This document shows, piece by piece, positions 7,171 to 14,858 of a DNA stretch of 14,893 bases (its first letter is position 1; every line of letters begins with the position of its first letter). Source of the DNA: CAVSUR01 sp052143655 (lineage in GTDB: Bacteria; Actinomycetota; Actinomycetes; Streptosporangiales; Streptosporangiaceae); contig JBKQSL010000012.1 in assembly GCA_052143655.1 (NCBI GenBank), positions 1 through 14,893 on the forward strand. The letters are read 5' to 3'. The translations under genes and the position numbers were made by a program. The notes beneath the pieces were generated by a model. That model was given only the letters and a program-made list of their open reading frames with translations. It did not search any database and was not told the origin of the DNA.

Positions 7171-10100
7171 TCAGCCCTCCGGCGGCTCGGCACACCTCGC
7201 GAGGCCGTGCAGCGATGTCAGCACCGTCAGCGCGGCGCCGCGGCTGAGGTCCTCGTGGTAACGCTCGTTTCGCGGGGTGCGCAGGCAGCCGTAGCACGAC
7301 GTCTCCAGGCCGCAATCGCACGACCCAACCCGCCGGACCGCGGTGGCGACCACCGCGTCGAGTGCGGCGGCGATTCGCAGCACGCTGCCCGCCCCGCCCG
7401 GGACGGTGTCGAACAGCACCAGGCCGCTGCGGCCATCCGCCCCGGAATGCACCACGCCGTCGATATCGTTGCGGCTGATCTCCAGGCCGTCGGCGGCGCC
7501 TTCTAGCACCGCGTACAGGAGGGAGTGCCACTGCGCCCCGGTCTCCAGGCCGGGAGCGTCAAGCCGCAGTCGCAGGATGTCTGTCTCGTACGTATGCGCG
7601 AGCGAACGCCAGCGCAGCGGCCCCGTGCAGGGCTTGCCGCGCAGCGGGCTCAGGTGCGACGTGGGGGAACGGCCGTGGTTGGCGGCGCCCCACCCGCACC
7701 AGTCGCAGATCAGGAACCCCGAGCCGCCTGGTCCCTCGGCCAGCGACACCAGCCGGCCCCGTGCACCGGAGTGGCACCACGCCAGCGCGCCAGTGCCGGC
7801 CTTCCAGCGGGCCTCCGCGAGTTCCTCGCCCAGCGACACCACATGCACGGCGCCGTTCCAGGACCGCTGCGGCGGCACGTTACTGGGCTTGCCGGTGCGC
7901 GGGTCGGCGACGAATCCGAACTCCGGCACGCAGTATTCGCGGACCGGGCCATCCGCGGGCCGCCCGCACGCCGAGCAGGCCGGTTCCAGCTCGGTGCCGC
8001 CCTCCCGGTAGTGCCGGCAGCCCCGGCACACCGTGTAGCTGCGGGTGATCAGTTCCCGGCCGGGAAGCCGGTATATGCCGCCCGAACGCCAGAGCACCCC
8101 GCCAGCGACCAGCTCGGCGCCAGGCGCGTACTCGTGGATCGCCACCGACAGGTCCCGGTTCAGCTCCAGCCGGGCGCCGACCTGGCTGTCGCAATGCGCG
8201 GTGCGCAACTCGACGGTGTCCACCGGGAACCCGTACTTCGGCAGGACGTTCCGGTTGGCCAGGTAGCCGATCAGTGGCCGCCGCGTGATGGTGGCGATGC
8301 TGCGCTCGAACCGGGCCGCCAGGTCGCTGCGCCGGGACTCGAACGCCTCCGTCCGGCGCTCCTCGAACATCGCCACATCCTGGGCCAGTTCGGCGCGGAC
8401 CTGCTCCAGCAGCCCGCACAGCTGCTCCACCCAGCTACCGTCGTCCAGCCCGATCAGCCGCCAGGCGCGCTCCGGGAGCACGGCGCGCAGCGCCGCGGCG
8501 ATCTCGGCGGGCACCGGGGTGAGGTAGCCGCGGACCGCGTCGCAGGGCTGCTCGGCGCGTCCGCCGGGCAGGCTCTGCTGGCCTGGGGGGGCGCTCTGCT
8601 TCCCCGGGGAGACCCCGGACCCCGTGGCCCGGAACCCCCCGAGGAAAAAATCTCCTGCGGTCTTCCACTCGCGGCCGCCGTTGTCCTTGGCGTCCCGGAA
8701 GAACGCTGCGAGCGCCACTGAATGCGCGTGCCGCCGGTCGATGCGCGGATTTCCCAGCGGCACGTAGGGGGCACGGACCTGCCCGGTCAGCATCGACTCC
8801 GGCGCCTGGTAACGGGACAGATCATGGGAGCGGCGCTGAGCGTAGGTGACCACCAGCGCGGCGGTGCCACTGCGGCGGCCTGCCCGCCCGGCCCGCTGGA
8901 TGTAGTTGGCGGTAGTAGGCGGCATGTTCCGCAGCAGCACCGCAGAAAGCGCCCCGACATCGACGCCCAGCTCGAACGTGGTGGAGCAGCTCAGCACGTT
9001 GACCTCACCGGCGAGGAACCGCTGCTGGATGTCGGCGGCCTCCAAGCCGGTCCACTGCGCGGTGTGCTCCCGGGCTGTCAGCGGCACCGGTGCGGTCTGC
9101 GTATACAGGGAGCGGTAGTGGTCGTCGGCGGCGCGGTCGGCGGCCAGTTCGCCGGCGCATCCCATCGTCGGGCACACCCCGCGAAGGACGGCCGTGGTGA
9201 CCCGCCGGCACAGTGAGCACCGCCACAGGTCGCCGCCAGCCGACAACGTGAGCCATGTGTGATCGACCTGGTGCACCTGGCCCAGCTTGGGCAGCGCCGC
9301 CGCGTGCAGCCAGCCGTCCCGGGCAGCGGTGAGTGCCCGCCAGCAGCCGGCCAGCACGTCGCGCGCGTCGATTCCGGACGCGGGCTCGCCGAGGACGGCC
9401 AGCAGCCGGCGCAGGTAGTCCAGTCGCTTGTTGACACCACGGGTGGGCAGCCAGCTCAGTACCTTGAGCCTTGCCTCCGCGCCGTCGCCGCGGACGTAGA
9501 TCGGGCCGCGCCGCGGGTCGAACATCTCGTCGGCCGGGTCGACGTCGTCCGGCATGGTGAGCGCGCCCTGCAGCCGCACCGTGCGGAGCAGTTCGGTGAG
9601 CAGGAGCACGCACTCCGGCGCGGACAGGCCCAGATCGAGCAGCGGGGTGGCCGGCCGCCATGACGGGTCCATGCCCAGCCCGACCCGCAGGAGCCCAAGG
9701 CCTTCCAGGGACTGGCGCTCGTCGAGGGCGACCAGTTCGCGCAGCACCCAGCGGGCGGCCTCCCGGCGTCTGCCCTGCCGCGACTCCCGCCGGGAGAACA
9801 CCCCCGCGCGGCCGGCCGCGGCCGCGGTCTCCTCGATCAGGTCGTCCACCGTGGGGTCCGCGTCGCGGGTGGTGGCCCGCGCCAGCCCGTCCAGGATCAG
9901 CCGCCGCTGCTGCACGAGGGCGTGACTGGACTCCAGGTAGGGGGCGAAGAACGCGGCAGCCTGCCGGCTGTCACTGAACGCGAGGAGCTTCCGGCCACCG
10001 CCGGGCCGGTCCGCAAGCTCCTCATCCGGGGGCAGCGCCTGGTAGAGCGCGGTGGCCAGCACTGCCGCGGCTGCCTCGTTGCCGCTCTCGAACAGCCGCA

Positions 10101-11907
10101 CCTGCCCGGCACCGCGCGCCCCGCAGGCCAGGCACCCGCTCGGGGTGCCGGACGTGGCCGCCAGTCGCCGCACAGACAGCAGTTCGGCGGCGCGGCATCC
10201 GCAGGGTGCCGTCCCCGCCACGGGCGCGGACGCTGTGTGGAGGGCTCCGCATCTGCCGCACAGCAACGCGTCTTTGGCGGTCGCCGCCGCGGCACGCTCG
10301 AGGATCTCATCGTCCTCGTCGGCCGTCTCGGCCGGCGCGTCGAGCAGCAGCCAGGTACGGCGGTCGGGGCGCACTGCGCGCGATGTGAAGTGCTCACCGC
10401 CCGAGGTGCGCTCCACCGAGCCCGCCAGATGCACCGCGCCGCACCTCTTGCAGCAGCCGAACTCGAAGACAGCGCCGGAACAGTCCGGGCAGACCTCGCG
10501 GCGGGCCAGCGACACGTGCGGGCCGCCGGGCGTCAGGCAGGTGTACGCACCCTCGGTGGCCCGGGCGAACAGATGGTACCGGGCCGACAGCACCGGAGTG
10601 CCAGCGCTGTCACGAATCTTCGAGCCCACCGCGACCAGCGCGGCGAGCGCTGGTCCGCCGCGAGGACCATCGGCGTCGGTGAACACCTCGGCGGCCAGGT
10701 CGGTAAACGGCCGGGGCGAATGGGCCAGCAGAGTGCGCAGCCGCGCCATCGTCTGCTCGTGCGCGAGCAGCAGCGCGGCGTCGTTACCGCCAAGGCCGAC
10801 GGCCACCGGATCGTCCGCGGCGCGGCCCAGCAGCGCCGACCCTGGATCGGCCGAGCCGGCCAGGTCGAGATAGTCGTCGGGACCAAGAGGCCCCCACAGC
10901 GGTCCGGCCGGGATGGCTACCCGCTGCGCGCCGACCAGATCCTGGCGTGCCGGGTCGCCGTCCACCCACTCGAAGGACGCGTCAAACAACTTGGCGGCGA
11001 AGTCCATCACCGCCCGCGGATGGTCGCCGACAGTAGCGCTCGTGGCGATTGCCTGGAACGCCGCGTCAGCATGGCCGCGGCCAACGCGCTCGCGCAGCCG
11101 GCGCAGCAGCATGCCGACCTCTTCGGCCTTCGCCCCGTCATAGACGTGCGCCTCGTCCAGCACGACGAACCGCCAGTGCCCGCCGTGCTTGCCCTCGAAC
11201 AGTTCCATGTCCGCCGGGCGCAGCAGCAGGTACTCCAGCATCGCATAGTTGGTGAGCAGCAGGTGCGGCGGGCTGTCTCGCATCTCCTGGCGGCTGAGCA
11301 GTTCGTTCGGCAGCCGTGGTTCGCCCGGGTTCAGCGACTCGAACAGCGACGTGCCCTCGCCGGCCCGTTCCGGAGTGTCCCCGGTGTAGCGGCCGAAAGT
11401 GATCTGCGGCACGCTGGCCAGCAGCCGGCGGAGCCTGCGTAGTTGATCGTTGGCGAGTGCGTTCATCGGATACAGCAGCAGCGCCCGCACCCCAGGTCCG
11501 AGCGTGCCAGCCTCGTGCTCAGTGGTCAGCGCCGACAGTACCGGCAGCAGGAAGCTCTCCGTCTTCCCTGACCCGGTGCCGGTGGCCACCACCAGGTTCC
11601 GTCCCGCAGCGGCCTTCCGCAGCGCCTGCTCCTGATGGCCATAAAGAGGCCGGTCCAGAGGCAGCGCCGGGCTGCCCAGCCGGGCGAACGCCGGATCCAG
11701 CACGCCCTCGCCGATCAGGTCACGCAGGCTCGCCCCGGTCCGGTAGGGCGGCGTCGCCTCCAGCAGCGGCCCCTTGGTCAGCAGCGGGCTGGCGGCGATA
11801 CAGTCGGCAAGCGCGACCGCCAGCCCGCGGTCACGGACGGGCAATAGCGACCGCAGGTAGCGCCGGTAGGTGGTGCTCAGCAGAGTGCTGGTAGCGATCG
11901 CGTCCAC
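7171..11907 (-). CDS. DEAH-box superfamily 2 helicase with zinc-binding Cys pairs and C-terminal DUF1998 domain
   Basis: A ~1578-aa nucleic-acid-dependent ATPase. From GTG at 11907 the RecA1 domain shows GTGSGKT (about 110-116, motif I), LYPMNALANDQ (145-155), TNYAMLEYLLLRP (about 219), DEAH (251-254, motif II) and SAT (290-292, motif III). RecA2 ends in TTFELGVDV (976-984) and QRAGRAGR (1004-1011, motif VI). CxxC-type pairs appear near 475, 549, 595, 895, 1295-1312 and 1400, and the C-terminal SCDC...SCYGC (about 1528-1540) is the DUF1998 Cys cluster seen in MrfA-like and defence helicases. The open frame extends to 11994, but the added 29 residues look non-coding and cover an AT-richer stretch; VDAIATSTLLSTTYRRYLRSLLPVRD looks like the natural N-terminus, with GGAG 11 bases upstream. 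The gene follows the 626-aa gene by 97 bases and precedes jetA by 122. It resembles DruE of Druantia and DISARM helicases, but which (if any) it belongs to is not settled. Confidence 0.9.
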   Translation of the reverse strand: MDAIATSTLLSTTYRRYLRSLLPVRDRGLAVALADCIAASPLLTKGPLLEATPPYRTGASLRDLIGEGVLDPAFARLGSPALPLDRPLYGHQEQALRKAAAGRNLVVATGTGSGKTESFLLPVLSALTTEHEAGTLGPGVRALLLYPMNALANDQLRRLRRLLASVPQITFGRYTGDTPERAGEGTSLFESLNPGEPRLPNELLSRQEMRDSPPHLLLTNYAMLEYLLLRPADMELFEGKHGGHWRFVVLDEAHVYDGAKAEEVGMLLRRLRERVGRGHADAAFQAIATSATVGDHPRAVMDFAAKLFDASFEWVDGDPARQDLVGAQRVAIPAGPLWGPLGPDDYLDLAGSADPGSALLGRAADDPVAVGLGGNDAALLLAHEQTMARLRTLLAHSPRPFTDLAAEVFTDADGPRGGPALAALVAVGSKIRDSAGTPVLSARYHLFARATEGAYTCLTPGGPHVSLARREVCPDCSGAVFEFGCCKRCGAVHLAGSVERTSGGEHFTSRAVRPDRRTWLLLDAPAETADEDDEILERAAAATAKDALLCGRCGALHTASAPVAGTAPCGCRAAELLSVRRLAATSGTPSGCLACGARGAGQVRLFESGNEAAAAVLATALYQALPPDEELADRPGGGRKLLAFSDSRQAAAFFAPYLESSHALVQQRRLILDGLARATTRDADPTVDDLIEETAAAAGRAGVFSRRESRQGRRREAARWVLRELVALDERQSLEGLGLLRVGLGMDPSWRPATPLLDLGLSAPECVLLLTELLRTVRLQGALTMPDDVDPADEMFDPRRGPIYVRGDGAEARLKVLSWLPTRGVNKRLDYLRRLLAVLGEPASGIDARDVLAGCWRALTAARDGWLHAAALPKLGQVHQVDHTWLTLSAGGDLWRCSLCRRVTTAVLRGVCPTMGCAGELAADRAADDHYRSLYTQTAPVPLTAREHTAQWTGLEAADIQQRFLAGEVNVLSCSTTFELGVDVGALSAVLLRNMPPTTANYIQRAGRAGRRSGTAALVVTYAQRRSHDLSRYQAPESMLTGQVRAPYVPLGNPRIDRRHAHSVALAAFFRDAKDNGGREWKTAGDFFLGGFRATGSGVSPGKQSAPPGQQSLPGGRAEQPCDAVRGYLTPVPAEIAAALRAVLPERAWRLIGLDDGSWVEQLCGLLEQVRAELAQDVAMFEERRTEAFESRRSDLAARFERSIATITRRPLIGYLANRNVLPKYGFPVDTVELRTAHCDSQVGARLELNRDLSVAIHEYAPGAELVAGGVLWRSGGIYRLPGRELITRSYTVCRGCRHYREGGTELEPACSACGRPADGPVREYCVPEFGFVADPRTGKPSNVPPQRSWNGAVHVVSLGEELAEARWKAGTGALAWCHSGARGRLVSLAEGPGGSGFLICDWCGWGAANHGRSPTSHLSPLRGKPCTGPLRWRSLAHTYETDILRLRLDAPGLETGAQWHSLLYAVLEGAADGLEISRNDIDGVVHSGADGRSGLVLFDTVPGGAGSVLRIAAALDAVVATAVRRVGSCDCGLETSCYGCLRTPRNERYHEDLSRGAALTVLTSLHGLARCAEPPEG

Positions 11908-11985
11908 GATGGAAGCCGCTCCCGAGCGGAAGAAGGTGTACCAAACACAAATGCTTCTGGAAACCTTACAGCGCCAGCAGACGCG
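11908..11985 (-). promoter_or_regulatory. AT-richer leader of the helicase gene, weak promoter candidate
   Basis: This stretch is clearly less GC-rich than its flanks; minus strand includes GTAAGGTTTCCAGAAGC and ATTTGTGTTTGGTACACC. TTTCCA and TACACC, 17 bases apart, are a loose -35/-10 match (four and three of six consensus bases). It suggests untranslated leader and perhaps a separate promoter for the helicase. The evidence is compositional and weak. Confidence 0.25.
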
Positions 11986-12002
11986 CCGGCGCAAGGCGCC
12001 GG
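11986..12002 (-). terminator. Short GC hairpin right after the 626-aa gene
   Basis: CCGGCGC / GCGCCGG form a perfect 7-bp stem with a 3-base loop, starting one base after the stop codon of the upstream gene. No T-tract follows on the minus strand, so it would be a weak or non-canonical terminator, 3'-end stabiliser or attenuator. It overlaps the longest open frame of the helicase, which is another reason to prefer the later GTG start. Such stems can occur by chance in DNA this GC-rich. Confidence 0.35.
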
Positions 12003-12003
12003 G

Positions 12004-13884
12004 TCAACCGGGCAGCCACGAGTCGGCGGCCGGCGCGGAAGCGCTGATCCGGGCAATCACCGCGGTTCGCGCACCCACAGTCATCCGCAGCTCCGCGCCA
12101 CCGTGGGCGCTCACCGTGTCCAGCATCCGCCGCAGCGGATATCTGCCCCGCTTCGAAGGCTCCAGTACCTGCACGATCCCCCGCGCGGTGACCACATCGA
12201 TGGGTGGGTCAGCGGCGGCCCCGGGCAGGTCCAGGCGCAGCGCGCCACCGCGGATCAGGTCCGCCGCATCCAGCTGCAGCGGCCCGAGACTGTGCCAGGC
12301 CGTGGGAGCACCCGCACTGCCCGGTTCGGGTTCGATCCGTATCCGGCAGTACGGCGGGGTGACCCGGAGCGGCAACACGACCGGACCCGCCACACATGCC
12401 ACCTCAATCCCGGTGTCCTCGGCCCCGATCATGGCCGCGCAGGGCGAGGCGGTCATCCCGGGCGCGGGCGAGAGTACGGCCTCGGCCGCATCAAGACCCT
12501 CCTCAGCTGTCAATCGCAGCGCGGGCGAGTAGGCGACGTCCAAGCCCTCGGCCACGAATACGGCACGGCGCAGCCCGGCGACGGGCGCGGTGTCCAGCGC
12601 GGTCACGGTCACCACCAGTTCGCCGAGCACCGGACGAGGCACCCGATCCCACAGACGCTCCGGATCCCAGCGATCCCCGCTGGCCTCGACCGCCCCCAGG
12701 ACCCGGCCGGAGCCCGGCCCTCGCACCTCGGCCCACCACCGGGTATCACCGGCGGGCAGCCGCACCGTCGGCAGCGTCCCGAAGACTGCAAGCCCGTTCG
12801 TCGTGTGGATCCCCGGTACCGGGGCGCCCGTCACCAGCCGCGGTCTCGACCGGCCGCGGACAATGTGCCGTCGCGGCACATCCTCGCCCGCAGGCTCCAG
12901 TTCCAGCCACGCGATTCCGGACAGGTCCAGCTGGACCAGCCGCCAGCCTTTCCAGGTCAGCGGCAGCCTGCTCTCCACCAGAACCCGCGGCGCGGTATCG
13001 GCACGCAGCGCCCGGTCCTCAGGGTGGACCAGCCAGACGGCCTCGGGCGGCAACACCGCCGCGATCGGCTCACCGTCGGCGTCGAAGGCCAGGAGCGGAC
13101 CCGGAGGATCGGTGACCTCGTCCGGAGACATCGGGGTCCAGGATCCCGCCTCATCCCGGCCAGGATCGGCGGGGTCCACGTCGCGGGTCAGCACGCCCCG
13201 CCCGAACGGATCGAGCCGCAACGGCGGCCGCCCGCCCGGTCCCGGGGAGGCGGCCGCGACCGTCCGGGCCGCGTCGATGACGCGGACCGGCAGAGACAGG
13301 TCCGCCAGGTCTTCAGCGCCGGGTTCATCGCTGCCGGAGAGCAGCTCCATGAGCGCACGGCAGCGTTCGACGAACCCGGCGCCCGCCCTGAGGCGCAGCA
13401 GCGCGGCGACCGCGGGATCGAGCGCGGCTAGATCCTGTTCCGGCGCTCCGGCACCGGCCAGCCGCAGGAACTCCGGCAGGGACGACTCGGTCACTGCCGC
13501 GTGGGCGAGGACAGTCTCAACCGGGTCGCCCGCCGGGGCCGGGACGCCTAGCGTCGCAAGCGAGCCCAGGAACGTCTCGGCCCACTCAGCGGTGGAGCGC
13601 TTGGTCGCGCGCGATCCGGTCGCCCGGTGCCAGGCCGGCCAGACCTTCCCGTTCTTGTCGTGGTGGGCCGTGATCTGCGCCATGGCGACGACGACGCAGG
13701 CCGGCCACCGGCAGTTCAGTACTGTCGGCGGCTCGGACCGGGAAAGGCTTCCCAGCGCCTTTGCCGCCGCGTCCAGCATCTCGGGTTCCACGTCGAGTGT
13801 CCCGGCCGGCTCTCCGGACGCGAGATGCCGACGCCAGCCAGGTTCGAGCAGGTCGAGCAGCGTGCCCGCTGGTGGCCCGCTCAT
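12004..13884 (-). CDS. Unrecognised 626-aa protein, partner of the DUF1998 helicase
   Basis: I do not recognise this family. ATG at 13884 is preceded by AAGGGAGT, an excellent ribosome binding site; the in-frame extension up to 14133 is low-complexity and rejected. Residues 1-215 look alpha-helical and carry CRWPACVVVAMAQITAHHDKNGKVWPAW (split at about 58-85), then FLGSLATLGVP (105-115) and ETVLAHAAVTESSLPEFLRL (123-142). Residues 260-626 look like successive beta-strand domains rich in Val/Leu/Pro, with Trp-rich strands (WKGWRLVQLDLSGIAWLELE at 311-330, RWWAEVRGPGSGR at 382-394) and a closing basic segment EPSKRGRYPLRRML (575-588). There is no signal peptide, membrane segment, nuclease motif or nucleotide-binding loop that I can see. 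Its position just upstream of the helicase, with no other gene between, suggests a substrate-recognition or scaffold partner, comparable only by layout to DruH of type III Druantia. That comparison is inference. Confidence 0.8.
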   Translation of the reverse strand: MSGPPAGTLLDLLEPGWRRHLASGEPAGTLDVEPEMLDAAAKALGSLSRSEPPTVLNCRWPACVVVAMAQITAHHDKNGKVWPAWHRATGSRATKRSTAEWAETFLGSLATLGVPAPAGDPVETVLAHAAVTESSLPEFLRLAGAGAPEQDLAALDPAVAALLRLRAGAGFVERCRALMELLSGSDEPGAEDLADLSLPVRVIDAARTVAAASPGPGGRPPLRLDPFGRGVLTRDVDPADPGRDEAGSWTPMSPDEVTDPPGPLLAFDADGEPIAAVLPPEAVWLVHPEDRALRADTAPRVLVESRLPLTWKGWRLVQLDLSGIAWLELEPAGEDVPRRHIVRGRSRPRLVTGAPVPGIHTTNGLAVFGTLPTVRLPAGDTRWWAEVRGPGSGRVLGAVEASGDRWDPERLWDRVPRPVLGELVVTVTALDTAPVAGLRRAVFVAEGLDVAYSPALRLTAEEGLDAAEAVLSPAPGMTASPCAAMIGAEDTGIEVACVAGPVVLPLRVTPPYCRIRIEPEPGSAGAPTAWHSLGPLQLDAADLIRGGALRLDLPGAAADPPIDVVTARGIVQVLEPSKRGRYPLRRMLDTVSAHGGAELRMTVGARTAVIARISASAPAADSWLPG

Positions 13885-13888
13885 GCTG

Positions 13889-13896
13889 ACTCCCTT
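13889..13896 (-). promoter_or_regulatory. Ribosome binding site of the 626-aa gene
   Basis: On the minus strand the bases read AAGGGAGT, with GGGAG five bases before the ATG at 13884. It decides that start against the 83-codon longer open frame. Confidence 0.75.
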
Positions 13897-13996
13897 AATC
13901 GCTCCCCAGCGTCCCATGGTCCGCGGATGAAGCGTAGTCACCGGCACCGGGCCCTTCGCGATCCAGGGCAATCCGGGCCGTGCCTTGCGGTGGCGG

Positions 13997-14221
13997 CTAT
14001 TGGATGTGCTGGCAGCTGGCGAGCCAGCCGGTTGCGAGGTGGTCGCCTCGCCGGGTGAACAATGCCGCGCCGTGGCCGTCCCGCGCTTCGTCGTCGTCCG
14101 CGTCGGGGTAGCTGACCTGCCAGGTTTCCTCACTCGCGAGCTGGCGGGCGAGCCTGTGGCCAGTCCAGGTCACGATCGCGGTGCCAGGAGAACTGTTGAC
14201 CAGCGCGTGATCCTGCCGCAC
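13997..14221 (-). CDS. Possible small hypothetical protein (74 aa)
   Basis: A 74-codon frame from GTG at 14221. The product has a balanced, protein-like composition, with TAIVTWTGHRLARQLA, TWQVSYPDADDDEA and GAALFTRRGDHLATGWLA, unlike the Arg/Pro/Ser-rich shadow frames around it. Several strand-like segments and an acidic DADDDE patch are visible; there are no membrane segments or helix-turn-helix. No good ribosome binding site precedes the GTG, and the frame stays open upstream of it for some codons, so it could be the 3' remnant of a longer decayed gene. It ends 112 bases before the 626-aa gene, on the same strand. I do not recognise the family. Confidence 0.45.
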   Translation of the reverse strand: MRQDHALVNSSPGTAIVTWTGHRLARQLASEETWQVSYPDADDDEARDGHGAALFTRRGDHLATGWLASCQHIQ

Positions 14222-14690
14222 GTCGAGTGTGGACCCGGGTGATGCGGTCTCGAAGGAGCGTGGTGCAGGCGATGTCGTCGAGCTGGCAGCGCGCCGGCCT
14301 GGTGCTCGCGGTCCAGTCAGGGCTTGTCAAGTCACGTGCGCTCGCGGCCTGCCACATGCCGGGTACGGCGGTGTCGGCATGGATTGGGGTGGCATCTGCT
14401 CGAACATCCACAGCAGCCGCCCGGCGCCGCGCCGGGGAGCACAGCGGCGCCAGCGAATGCGGCGGGCCAGATCTGCCGCCACGATCGCCCACCACGGCGA
14501 GATGGTACCGAGGAAGCCTTGCGCGCCGATCCACTGAAGACAGTGCGGGGCGTCCGATATCAGGCCGCGCTCAGCCGCGCGATGGCCTCCTGGTCGGCCA
14601 TGGTTCAGGCGGAAGCCAGCCGGCGCAGCTCCGCGCCCACAGAAGTGCGCTCAGCGATCAGCTGATCCACAACCCCCAGCACGGCGCTGA
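14222..14690. other. Stretch without a convincing gene
   Basis: Open frames exist on both strands but each is short and mostly Arg/Pro/Ser-rich. Isolated protein-like scraps on the minus strand (for example QLDDIACTTLLRDRITRVHT near 14250-14310 and WIGAQGFLGTISPWWAIVAADLARR near 14470-14530) sit in different frames, as expected of decayed coding DNA, but no family can be named. No tRNA, terminator or clear repeat was seen. Confidence 0.4.
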
Positions 14691-14858
14691 GGCCGCCCGC
14701 TACATGAACACCCGGCCGGCCGGCCAGGGCCCGCGCCCAGTCATTGCGCTCAGCTCCTCGGCTACTCCCAGCTAAGCCAAACCGAGCGCTACACCCACGT
14801 CACCACCGCGCTCAGCCAGCACGCCGCCGACCGCATGTCCGAAGCCCTCTGGGGCTGA
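14691..14858 (+). pseudogene. Tyrosine recombinase/phage integrase C-terminal remnant
   Basis: On the plus strand QLLGYSQLSQTERYTHV (14751-14801) followed by TTALSQHAADRMSEALWG and a stop at 14856-14858 matches the end of actinobacterial phage-type integrases. The LGHxxxxxTxRYTHV block carries the catalytic Tyr, and here the usual His of LGH is Tyr (LGY). An in-frame stop at 14688-14690 and a nonsensical run (HPAGRPGPAPSHC) replace the expected HxLRH catalytic region, and no start exists, so this is a fragment and cannot be an active recombinase. It is the only plus-strand coding signal and marks past integration at this edge of the defence cluster. Confidence 0.75.

Noticed and set aside
7171..11907. 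DISARM as a full system
   Set aside because: No methyltransferase, PLD (DrmC) or separate DrmB gene is in the window; a DUF1998-fused helicase alone does not establish DISARM.
12103..13930. Long plus-strand frames opposite the 626-aa gene (442 and 446 aa)
   Set aside because: The products are Arg/Pro/Ser/Gly-rich low-complexity sequences without recognisable motifs, whereas the minus-strand frame has a strong ribosome binding site and a normal composition.
13885..14133. 83-codon N-terminal extension of the 626-aa protein
   Set aside because: The extension is Thr/Arg/Ser/Pro-rich, overlaps a more plausible small frame at 13997-14221 and lacks a ribosome binding site; AAGGGAGT stands right before the internal ATG.
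14227..14775. Plus-strand 182-codon frame overlapping the integrase fragment
   Set aside because: Composition is shadow-like and it ends within the integrase tail in a different frame; the RYTHV motif is in the other frame.
14570..14790. Minus-strand protein-like scrap containing ERNDWARALAGRPGVHV and LIAERTSVGAELRRLASA
   Set aside because: It reads well but has no start upstream before a stop, lies opposite the recognisable integrase tail, and matches no family I know; it may be a shadow.
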